Assembly (NCBI GenBank): GCA_934646815.1
Contig: CAKUEW010000002.1
Coordinates: 124,001-188,000 of the forward strand
DNA from: an uncultured Collinsella sp.
GTDB lineage: Bacteria; Actinomycetota; Coriobacteriia; Coriobacteriales; Coriobacteriaceae
Reading direction: 5' to 3'
Length of the DNA: 64,000 bases
Shown here in pieces: positions 18,971 through 27,311 of this stretch (within the stretch, counting starts at the first letter, position 1; each line of letters opens with the position of its first letter). Position numbers and translations under genes: made by a program. The notes under the pieces are model-generated. The model worked only from the letters and a program-made list of their open reading frames with translations, was not told where the DNA came from and ran no database searches.

Positions 18971-20899
18971 TTACATCTCCTCGGGTTCTTGCATATCGTT
19001 CGCGGCATCTTGGCTGCTGACCTTGCTCCGCTGGCCCTCGTCATCAAACAGGCCCTTGAACACCAGCTCAAGGTCGCGCTCGTCGGTATAGCCGGGCTCC
19101 AGCGTGCCGCGGTCGATCGAGTCGAGCATGACCTGCTCCTTGTACTGCAGCCGCTCATAGATATTACGGTCGAGCGACCACGGCCCGTCGCGGCGCTCGT
19201 ACACGGCGCGCAGGTAGTGGTACTGCGTGTACTGCTCTTGCGACAGGCCCAGGCGGTGAATCCGGTCCTTGGACTGCAGCAGGTGCACCAGGTTGTAGCT
19301 GCACTCAAAGTAAACGGCGTCGTGGCATACGCCGTGGAGCGAGACCGACTCGGCTAGCGTGTGCGGGTTGGTGACCAACACGCTCGTCTCCCCCGCCTTA
19401 AACGAATCGATCACGCGGGCGCGCGTGGGCATGTCGGTGCCACCGCTAATGGCACGGGCCGTAATGCCGCGCCCGTGCAGCTCGTGCACGACGTTGCGGA
19501 TGCTGCGCTTAAAGATGCACCACACGATGACCGACTTGCCCTGAGCCGCCAGTGATTCGACCAGGTCCAGGCAGGCGATCATCTTGGCCGTGGGCCGGTC
19601 GTCCACCTGCAGGCCTTCCAGTGCCTTGCCCGCACCCGTCTGCACCTCACCGTCAAACAGGTCGGCATAATCGCCGGCGCTCAGGTCCTCGGCCAGCATG
19701 CGTGGATCGGACGAAAGCTGCAGCAGGCGAATAATCATCTCGAAAGGCTCGCCCGAAAGCGTACGCAGCACCTTTTGGAATAGCTGCTGCTCCCAACGGT
19801 CCACCGGCACATCGAGCAGATGGTCCTCGTTGGCCTGGGGAACGCCCAGCTGGTGCTTGTTCGTGCGGCAGAAAAACGGCGCGATGGACTCGTTGATATG
19901 CTCAACGTCATCGGTACCCGTCGACTTAAGCGCGTTGGCGCTGCGGCCAAAGTACCAGTTGTAATCGCGCGGCCACAGGCAGTGGAGCAGGTTGTACAGA
20001 TCCTCAAACGAGTTGGGGATCGGCGTGCCCGTCAGCGCAATAAAATACGGCGCCGCGGCGGCAATCTGCACGGCGCTTGCCGCACGTTTGCCGCCCACGC
20101 GTTTAACCTTGTGCACCTCGTCGAACACCACCAAGGCGCGGTCCGCCGCAATGCGCGCGGCGGCCTCCCCCAGCCCGACCGATTCGTAATTGAGCAGAAT
20201 CATGTCGTAGCGTTTGTAGTCGAACAGCAAGGCGCTGTTTTTGTCGCGCGTGGAGCGGCCGCGGAACTCGGGGTCGTGAAAGCACAGCGAACGCAGCGGG
20301 CGATCCGTGCCAAAGCACGCCGCCCACTCGTCGCGCCACGAGCCAAAGGCGTTTTTGGGCGAAAGCACGATGACGCGGTCGACCAGGCCGCGCTCGCGCA
20401 GATAGGCAAAGGTTCCCAGAACCGACGCCGTCTTGCCCGAACCGGGAACGGAAAAGTTGGCGCAACGGCCCATGGCGCTCATAAAGAATGCATCCCACAG
20501 CTGGCGGTCCTTGAGCGGGCGCTGCATAAGGGCGTCTTCTGCCTGGCAGAACTCGCTGAAGCGGTCGGCCACCGACTCGTCGTGCGCCTTGATCAGCAGG
20601 CCCACGCGCGCCTTCTCGCGCAGCAGGTCCTCGCGCGCGGTAAGGCCTCGAAGCAGGTCCGGATCGATCTCGCAGTCCACGTCAAAGCTTGCCGCCTGCT
20701 GCAGCAGCTCAACGACGCGCTTGGCGCCCGGGTCTTCCAGCGACAGCGAAAAGAGCACGTCCGCCTCTCGATAGCTGGGCGCATAGCGGCGCAGCACCGA
20801 AAGCCGGATCTTCCAGACCGGCTCGCGGCGCAGCTGCTCAACCGTCATGTCGAGTGGCACGACGGAAATACCGTCGCTATACGAGAGGCGCAGCTTCAT
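18971..20899 (-). CDS. SNF2-like superfamily 2 DNA translocase, cassette copy 2
   Basis: The 642-residue protein is a paralogue of the protein at 4654-6600. It shares Walker A FSVPGSGKTASVLG near residue 153, DEVHKVKRVGGKRA near 260, LTGTPIPNSFEDLYNLLH, FFCRTNKHQLGVP and motif VI SKDRIHRLGLS near 545. The same PGxGKT variant of the SNF2 Walker A is present. The ATG overlaps the stop of the ParB-like gene (TAAATG), so translation is coupled. It is expected to be a DNA translocase without its own nuclease. Its N-terminal ~140 residues differ most from copy 1 and may decide which partner it works with. Confidence 0.85.
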   Translation of the reverse strand: MKLRLSYSDGISVVPLDMTVEQLRREPVWKIRLSVLRRYAPSYREADVLFSLSLEDPGAKRVVELLQQAASFDVDCEIDPDLLRGLTAREDLLREKARVGLLIKAHDESVADRFSEFCQAEDALMQRPLKDRQLWDAFFMSAMGRCANFSVPGSGKTASVLGTFAYLRERGLVDRVIVLSPKNAFGSWRDEWAACFGTDRPLRSLCFHDPEFRGRSTRDKNSALLFDYKRYDMILLNYESVGLGEAAARIAADRALVVFDEVHKVKRVGGKRAASAVQIAAAAPYFIALTGTPIPNSFEDLYNLLHCLWPRDYNWYFGRSANALKSTGTDDVEHINESIAPFFCRTNKHQLGVPQANEDHLLDVPVDRWEQQLFQKVLRTLSGEPFEMIIRLLQLSSDPRMLAEDLSAGDYADLFDGEVQTGAGKALEGLQVDDRPTAKMIACLDLVESLAAQGKSVIVWCIFKRSIRNVVHELHGRGITARAISGGTDMPTRARVIDSFKAGETSVLVTNPHTLAESVSLHGVCHDAVYFECSYNLVHLLQSKDRIHRLGLSQEQYTQYHYLRAVYERRDGPWSLDRNIYERLQYKEQVMLDSIDRGTLEPGYTDERDLELVFKGLFDDEGQRSKVSSQDAANDMQEPEEM

Positions 20900-22132
20900 T
20901 TAGGCTTCCTCGCCGCCCATCTTGTAGGCGATCTTGTCCTTGATCATGCTCACCCTGGCCTCCAGCTTGGCAAGCTCGGCAGCGATATTGGCAACCTCGT
21001 CCGCAGGCAGCAGGCCAAAGGTGGACTCCTCCACCTGATCAAGATCCTTGATGGCGCGGGTGATCGAGAGCGAAGGCGACTTGAGGGCCTTGTTCATCTT
21101 GGTGGTGTTTTCGGCCGATTCCATAACCTCGCGGAAGGCCGTCCCCAGCTGAACGTCGTCGCGGATCTCGGCGATGTCGGTCGAGGTCACGACCTCCTTG
21201 TTCTTAAGGCGCTCGGCGACTTCAAAGGCCAGCTCATTCTCGCGGTCAATAAAGCGCTCGGCGTCGGGGCCCTCCAAAATCGGCTTTATCTTGCGGACAA
21301 AGCGCACGATGTCGCCCTGCGGCTCGGCAATCATGTTGGCAAAGACGATGTTCTTGGCGTCCTCTTCCTGATCATCGCTCTTGCATTTTTTAAGGACGCC
21401 CTGCAACTCGTTGATAACGCCGGCGACCTTGAGTTCGCGCGCCAGGTGGAACTGGTCCTTGGCGTTGGCAAACTCCAAAAACTCGTTCATATAGCGGGCT
21501 TTAATAATCTCCTTCTCGAGCTCCTTGGGCTCCACGCCAATGCACTGGGCGTATTCCTCCTTGGACAGCAGGTTGGAGCTAATGATGTCGTTGTAGATGC
21601 CCACCAGGCGGTCGACGGGGTCGTAGCCTACCTTCTCTTCCTCGCCATGCTGGATCGAGAGCTCCAGCATCTTGATCTTCTTTGAGTCGTTGCCCAGGCT
21701 CTCGGGCAGAATGACCGCCTCAAACCAGCCAAAACTGGGATTTTTGGCGGCAAGGCGGCGCAGGCACGTAAAGCGGCGGTTGCCGTCGACGATCAGGCCG
21801 TCGGCCAGTACCACGCCAGGGCGCTCCTGCGAACGCAGGGCAATGCTGCGCTGCGTCTTGTCGATGGCGTCCTTGTTGCTGTCGACGATAAAGCCCTCGA
21901 TGATGTCGTTGCAGGCGGCAACGTCCAGCTCGTTAAACGCATGCTCGCCGTGCTCGGCCTTGTAGCGGCTAATCCACGAGGCGATACGGTCGTTTTGCAC
22001 GTTGTAGCGCAGATACTCCAGCTTAATGCTGTAAACGGGATACATCTCGGGCTTGCCGTCGATCACGATTTTGTGGCTGGCGCCGGTCGGCTTAATGTTG
22101 ACACCGTCGCCGATCATCTCGAGCAGGTTCAT
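20900..22132 (-). CDS. ParB/sulfiredoxin-fold protein, cassette copy 2
   Basis: The 410-residue protein is the partner of the copy at 6587-7798. The ParB nucleotide-binding box reads LIVDGNRRFTCLRRLAAKN near residue 114, followed by the conserved GEEEKVGYDPVDRLVGIYND helix. A strong AGGAGGA site precedes the ATG. It lies 12 bases after the 1620-residue protein gene and is fused by TAAATG to the SNF2-like gene. The C-terminal ~110 residues are helical and charged, suitable for protein contact. No partition genes or centromere-like repeats accompany it, so a role in the island is more likely than in chromosome segregation. Confidence 0.8.
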   Translation of the reverse strand: MNLLEMIGDGVNIKPTGASHKIVIDGKPEMYPVYSIKLEYLRYNVQNDRIASWISRYKAEHGEHAFNELDVAACNDIIEGFIVDSNKDAIDKTQRSIALRSQERPGVVLADGLIVDGNRRFTCLRRLAAKNPSFGWFEAVILPESLGNDSKKIKMLELSIQHGEEEKVGYDPVDRLVGIYNDIISSNLLSKEEYAQCIGVEPKELEKEIIKARYMNEFLEFANAKDQFHLARELKVAGVINELQGVLKKCKSDDQEEDAKNIVFANMIAEPQGDIVRFVRKIKPILEGPDAERFIDRENELAFEVAERLKNKEVVTSTDIAEIRDDVQLGTAFREVMESAENTTKMNKALKSPSLSITRAIKDLDQVEESTFGLLPADEVANIAAELAKLEARVSMIKDKIAYKMGGEEA

Positions 22133-22144
22133 GTTGGCTTCCTC

Positions 22145-25100
22145 CTATTGGTTGATGTTGACGTACAGACTGCGCAGGTATTCTGCGTTCACTCTTTTAT
22201 TGAGCATGACCATATTCAGGTCCTCGTTATAGAACAGACCCTTGTCCTGAACGGCTCTGCTAATGTCGGGCGCGGTAATGACGACGCCGTAGTCGTCCAT
22301 AAATGCGTCAATCAGATCGCCCACCTCGATGGGCCCCTTTTGCCTAACAACATACTCAACCGCATCGGCAGACGAGAACGACCCCTCCTTGCGGCAGAAC
22401 ATGCAGACACCGCCAAAGCGCGTGCGCCTTATATGCTCATTCGCCAAGCCGTACAGAACGATTGAGTCGTAAAACGAATTGTCAAAACCGCACTCGTCGA
22501 CCACGGCATCGAGCTTGTGCATAAAGCCCTGCTTGCGCAGGCTCATCACCGTAAACGGCACATCGGGCTCGGTGCGACTAAACAGCGAGCACGCGTAAGA
22601 GCCCAAATCCAGGCGCCGAACGCCCGCCGATTCGCCCAAGCGCTTAAGCGAGATAAACGAATCGCGGTTGCACTCGATAAACGTAAAGTTGCGCAGCAGC
22701 GGCGTAATGGCATTCCTAAATTCCGGATGGTTAATGACCTCGTCGCCAAAGCCCGGGGCGCCATAGGCAAAGCTATCGTGCGACATAAGCAGGTTCGTAA
22801 ACGAACGTCGCAGGTCCACGCCCTCTTTAACGATCAGGTCCCTCGAGATCTCCAGGCCAAGGGGCGCGAGCGTCTGATCGTTAACGAGACGGTCGGACGT
22901 GGGGCCAAACTTGGCGGCAAAGCTTGCCGTAACGTACGGCAGCGAGACGTAATCCTCGGTCACCAAGTCTTGGATGAACTGCCGCTGCTCGGCCGTAAGG
23001 TCACTGTCCACATACGAATAACGACCGTTACGCAAATACGCGTTCATGTCGCGCAGGTAGTTGTTACGAACCGTCTTTATGGCTATGCAGTACTTGTCGG
23101 CGTAGCGCTGGGCAAACTCCTCGCGTGACAGCTCGGTGCCCGCGTCGCGCAGCACGCCGAGCATCTGGTTTTTGCGATCCGTTTTACCCAGGCGGATCAG
23201 CGGCGTCACGCCCATCTCCAAGCCAGACACCGAGCCCGGGCGCACAAACGAGCGGATAATCTCGTAGAGCTCCTCGTCGTCGCGAATGTCGTACAGGTCG
23301 CACAGCTCCTTGTTCTCGCGCATGATGAGGCCCGTTCCGCACTCGATATTGCGTCCCGCGGCAAGCGTCAGGATCTCGCGCAACCCGGACGTAAGGCGGC
23401 TGTCGACCTTGTAGGCGCGGATCTTATTGGCGCGTGCCACCAGGAACATGTGCGTGTCACGCAGCTCGTTAAGGCACTTAACGTCATCGTCAGGCAACGC
23501 GAGCGTCAGTCTAAAGCCACACTTGTTTTCTCCCAAAAACTGCTGGTACCTGTTGCGGAAATCTTTAAGGTTGCGATATTCCTTAACGGCTCCAGACTCC
23601 GCGAAGGCGCTCAGCGCCGCACCGCGCGTAGAGAAGTTGCCCAGCTTTTTACGTGCGATTTGTTCGAGCTGAGAGGCGTTGCGCTCCTCGGTGTTTGCGG
23701 GCATTCGAGGGGCATCGGCGGCAGACCGGCGGTACAGCCGAGCTATCCTGTCGCGCCATTCCCGCGGCAGCGTGCCGTCGTTAGCGGCCAGACGGAGGCT
23801 AAACTTGTTCGAGATCTTGACGGCTTTTAGATAGCCAAAGGCCATCGGGTCTGCCAGTGTAATCTTGCAGAACGCTTCCTCGGTAATGTCGTAACGCATG
23901 TATAGCGGAGCAAATTGATCCTCGTTCAAATGCGGACGATTTTTGAGCAGCGCGGCACGGCGCTGACGAAGCGGGCCGAGCCCGGCGGGTTTGTGGGGAT
24001 AGTCCATAAGAGGCTTATCGCTAATAACCCAGCGCATCAAGTCGGCATCGTCGCTGGGCAGCAGCGCCAGCCACGCCTCGATGGACATGGGACCCTTACT
24101 GGTGAGGTCTTCAATTTTGCTCGTGAAGGGCTTGGCAGGTTGTTGCGGGGCCGGGGCGGGAGCGGGTTCTGGGGCCGGGGCCGTCACCGGCCCGGGCGTC
24201 GGCTCAGGCTCGGGCGCCGGTTCCGGATCTGACGTCGGTTCCGGCTCAGGCTCGGGAGCGGAAGCGACCGCTTGATCGGGCTCCGCGGCAAGCACGGGCT
24301 CAGAAGCTGGCTCGGGCTCAGCCGCCGACTCGATCGATGGCGAAACAGCCTGCTCTGCAGGCGCAGGTTTTTCCTCGACCTGATCGTCGGCGTATTCAGC
24401 TGCCATGCCGGCCAAATACGCTCGAACCACATCACAAACAGCCGGCGCAAGATCCTTATCGACCTGGGCATATTTAAGCGGAATAGTACCCTGGCCGTAC
24501 ACGCGCTTCATGTACAGGAAGGCAGGCTGCGCGGTGTGCGTTAGCCCGTAAAACTCCTCGGCAGACAGCTTATACGTATGGAAAAGCGGCCCGAAGGTAT
24601 CGATATCGAATGTGGGGCGCCCCGTCATAAGGGCATCGTAACGCTCACGGATTTTCCAGGCAGATTTGCCAAGGTTATCCATCCACCGAGCTGGCTTATC
24701 ATCAATAAGCATATAACCCATCAGAGTACGATCCTGATACACGAGGTCCGTAAACCACCTATTGAACTTTGCAAGGTCCCGGCCCACGGCAAGCTTAAGC
24801 GCCTGCTCAACCGTAAGGTCCTGCGCCGCAGGCTGCTCAGGCTCGCGAGCGGCCTGCGCCCCAGGCGCCTCTGTCTGGGTATCCAACTGGTCATCTGGTT
24901 TTACCTCATCGACCGACGCAATAACGCTGTCTGTCGAATTGCCATTTTCGCAGGTAGATTCCAAATTACTGGCCTCAATATCTTCTTGATCCTGAGGCAG
25001 TTCAAAGTTCAGACGCTTAAACGTCTTTATAGCCGCGTTGTAAGCGGGGAATTCGTTTTTAAGCTCGGTGAGCACCGAACCGACGGAGTACTTATCACTG

Positions 25101-27007
25101 TAGCCCGCCGCAAGCTTACCCGCCAATCTGATACAAAAAAGCAGGCGGAATGAAGGTCCATGCGCAGACAAGTGCTCTCTGCGCAGCTGCAGGATAGCTT
25201 CGTCAGCAAGGTCATTTACTCTTTTGGCGCGCTCAACAGGCGTATTGACCGGAGGATACCAACCCCCTATCGCCGCCTGGCGGGCGAGCTCCAGCTCGGT
25301 TTTAGTTCTCCCCAGCAGCAAGCGCCCCGCAGGCCAATCATTCAATGCAGAGACAATCGAACGCACCTCAGCCGAGGTAAGGCCCTTTTCTTGAAGCACC
25401 TTCCAGCTGCACGCGAGCAACTCGGGCATATTGTGGATTTGACAGTTCCATTTTAATTTGCGCTGGATGGTCGCGGTAATCGAAAGATTCCACAGCGAGA
25501 GCGGTTCGCCATCACCCGAATAAACACTGCCGAGTGATTCAGTTGCCGGCCCCTTAACATCCATATACGCACAGCATTCGCGCCCGACTTTTCGCAAATT
25601 ACCAAACACGTCAAACACAAATTTCGCATTGCCCGAGAGCTTGCCGAGCTCGGGCGCCTGCGCGCGGTACTGCGGAGAAAGCGGCATCGCGTAGGTCAAG
25701 AGCCGCCTCTCAAAGGCAGCGCGCACGTTTGCGTCTTTTGCCTTGCCCAGTTCGCGCACAAGGCAAAACACATCGTGAATCTTCTGCTTATCGAGGAAAG
25801 CGACCTGGGTCTCGCTGTCGAACACGCACCGCGGGTCGTCCCAGCCGCTCAGGCAATCGGGGCGCTCAGGCTTATTGACGGGAAGGGAGAAGGGATTGAA
25901 TTCAGCTGCGGGCGCATCATCAGGTTTAGACTCAGGAGTGGGTGCTGCCTCGGCGTCCGCCTCGGGCTCAGGCGCAAGCTCCTCAACGGATACGGGTTCA
26001 GATTCAAACGCAAGCGCAGGCTGCTCAGGCTCGGCAGCAACCTCGGGCTCGGGCTCGGCGGCAGCTTCGGGCTCGGCGACGGCCTGCTCGACCTCAAGGC
26101 CATCCGAGAAGGAAATGGCCAGCTGCTGCGGCTCAGAAGACAGCGTGAGCTCGGGACGCGCAGGCTGTACGGACTCTTGCTGCTCCGTCGCCGCCGCAGG
26201 CTCCGCCGCCACAGGCTCCGCCGCCACAGGCTCTGCCGGCGGCTCATACCCCATGAGGGCAAGGCCATCCGCCGGCTTCTTGTCATACGAAACACCCACG
26301 GCGACAGGAATGGGCCAGCTGCGCTCATTAACCTTCAGCTGCTCAAGGGTCGAATCCGCACGCAACGAGATGGGGCCGACGGCCTTCGCCGCAGGGGTCT
26401 CGGGGGCAACGGGCTCGACAACGACGACCTCAGCGCTCGCGGACCCCAAGACTTCAAGCTCAGCAGAGTCGTCATCAATTGCCACGTCCCCATCTGCCAT
26501 GACCTCGTCATCTTGGAACTCAGCGTTCTCAATTTCAGCGCTATCCACGTCTTTGATTTCGGCAACTTCGGGCTCATCGCCTTCGTCCTCAACGGCCTCG
26601 GATTCGACGGCCTCAAGCCCATCGTCTTCGTCCTCGACGGTCTCGCCCTCAACATCTTCGGACTCAGCGGTCTTGGGCTCAATATCCTCGTCTTCAATTA
26701 CTTCGGACTCGACGGCTTCAGGCTTAACGGTATCGGCCGCCTCCGGCTCCCTTACAGGCTCCACCGCTTCGACGGCAACATCAGGTGCCATGCGGTACTC
26801 GCCGTTGGCATACAAAAGCTCACCATCTATAACCAATTGGGCAAGCGCGCGTTCGTATGCCTCATTAATGGTGCGGTACACGTTCGAGCGCACCAACGCT
26901 TCGTGCAGCGGAGCATCAGCTTGCGCGACCGCATTCATAATAAGAGACTCAAAATATGCGCCTACGTATATTGAATCGTTTGTTGCACTCGCACCATCGT
27001 TATTCAT
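22145..27007 (-). CDS. Protein A1: giant acidic multidomain protein with the shared C-terminal module
   Basis: This 1620-residue protein is the first gene of the minus-strand block. Residues 1-75 resemble a winged helix (ending GELLYANGEYRM). Residues ~85-215 are a low-complexity acidic stretch of Glu/Asp/Val/Ala. Further Pro/Glu/Ala-rich linkers occur near 260-360 and 890-965. Two related ~100-residue domains at about 745-845 and 970-1075 share a DKP...RP...F.PL pattern, showing internal duplication. The last ~400 residues match protein A2, and the last ~240 also match A3. It is too large and charged for an ordinary regulator; a scaffold or sensor is plausible. No catalytic motif was seen. 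Confidence 0.65.
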   Translation of the reverse strand: MNNDGASATNDSIYVGAYFESLIMNAVAQADAPLHEALVRSNVYRTINEAYERALAQLVIDGELLYANGEYRMAPDVAVEAVEPVREPEAADTVKPEAVESEVIEDEDIEPKTAESEDVEGETVEDEDDGLEAVESEAVEDEGDEPEVAEIKDVDSAEIENAEFQDDEVMADGDVAIDDDSAELEVLGSASAEVVVVEPVAPETPAAKAVGPISLRADSTLEQLKVNERSWPIPVAVGVSYDKKPADGLALMGYEPPAEPVAAEPVAAEPAAATEQQESVQPARPELTLSSEPQQLAISFSDGLEVEQAVAEPEAAAEPEPEVAAEPEQPALAFESEPVSVEELAPEPEADAEAAPTPESKPDDAPAAEFNPFSLPVNKPERPDCLSGWDDPRCVFDSETQVAFLDKQKIHDVFCLVRELGKAKDANVRAAFERRLLTYAMPLSPQYRAQAPELGKLSGNAKFVFDVFGNLRKVGRECCAYMDVKGPATESLGSVYSGDGEPLSLWNLSITATIQRKLKWNCQIHNMPELLACSWKVLQEKGLTSAEVRSIVSALNDWPAGRLLLGRTKTELELARQAAIGGWYPPVNTPVERAKRVNDLADEAILQLRREHLSAHGPSFRLLFCIRLAGKLAAGYSDKYSVGSVLTELKNEFPAYNAAIKTFKRLNFELPQDQEDIEASNLESTCENGNSTDSVIASVDEVKPDDQLDTQTEAPGAQAAREPEQPAAQDLTVEQALKLAVGRDLAKFNRWFTDLVYQDRTLMGYMLIDDKPARWMDNLGKSAWKIRERYDALMTGRPTFDIDTFGPLFHTYKLSAEEFYGLTHTAQPAFLYMKRVYGQGTIPLKYAQVDKDLAPAVCDVVRAYLAGMAAEYADDQVEEKPAPAEQAVSPSIESAAEPEPASEPVLAAEPDQAVASAPEPEPEPTSDPEPAPEPEPTPGPVTAPAPEPAPAPAPQQPAKPFTSKIEDLTSKGPMSIEAWLALLPSDDADLMRWVISDKPLMDYPHKPAGLGPLRQRRAALLKNRPHLNEDQFAPLYMRYDITEEAFCKITLADPMAFGYLKAVKISNKFSLRLAANDGTLPREWRDRIARLYRRSAADAPRMPANTEERNASQLEQIARKKLGNFSTRGAALSAFAESGAVKEYRNLKDFRNRYQQFLGENKCGFRLTLALPDDDVKCLNELRDTHMFLVARANKIRAYKVDSRLTSGLREILTLAAGRNIECGTGLIMRENKELCDLYDIRDDEELYEIIRSFVRPGSVSGLEMGVTPLIRLGKTDRKNQMLGVLRDAGTELSREEFAQRYADKYCIAIKTVRNNYLRDMNAYLRNGRYSYVDSDLTAEQRQFIQDLVTEDYVSLPYVTASFAAKFGPTSDRLVNDQTLAPLGLEISRDLIVKEGVDLRRSFTNLLMSHDSFAYGAPGFGDEVINHPEFRNAITPLLRNFTFIECNRDSFISLKRLGESAGVRRLDLGSYACSLFSRTEPDVPFTVMSLRKQGFMHKLDAVVDECGFDNSFYDSIVLYGLANEHIRRTRFGGVCMFCRKEGSFSSADAVEYVVRQKGPIEVGDLIDAFMDDYGVVITAPDISRAVQDKGLFYNEDLNMVMLNKRVNAEYLRSLYVNINQ

Positions 27008-27311
27008 ACAGAAACGACCCCCAAGAATCCATGGCGCAACCTACCGGCTACGTCGGGAAATAAGGAAGATGATTGTTATTACTACTTCATACGCCACTTG
27101 TGAGCGTATTTGTTTAGCAACATTTTGTTGCGCAACAAATCAACTGTGCATATGCAGATGAGCGGTAGTTTTAATCGGTGAACGGCGATCGCGCACACTT
27201 AGAACCCGTTTCATTTTCCTTGGCTCCGCGGCAATTAAAATGAACCTGACGCGCGGTTACATCCCGCGCCTCACGCGTCTCAACTTGTCCGCATATCTTC
27301 AGGAGTCCGTA
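27008..27311. promoter_or_regulatory. Divergent control region of the island with two palindromes
   Basis: This ~300-base A+T-rich gap separates the minus-strand block from the diverging SNF2 gene. TTTGTTGCGCAACAAA (27124-27139) is a perfect 16-base palindrome, and TGCATATGCA follows near 27147. Both suit binding by a dimeric regulator that controls the two directions together. I could not place convincing -35/-10 pairs. AGGAG at 27301 serves the plus-strand gene. Confidence 0.5.

Noticed and set aside
20900..22132. Plasmid partition locus at the ParB-like genes
   Set aside because: No ParA gene or iterated centromere-like sites are nearby, and both ParB-like genes are coupled to SNF2-like genes instead.
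24120..24300. Tandem-looking repeat DNA inside the giant protein gene
   Set aside because: It is the codon repeat of a Pro/Glu/Ala linker, not a CRISPR or intergenic satellite.
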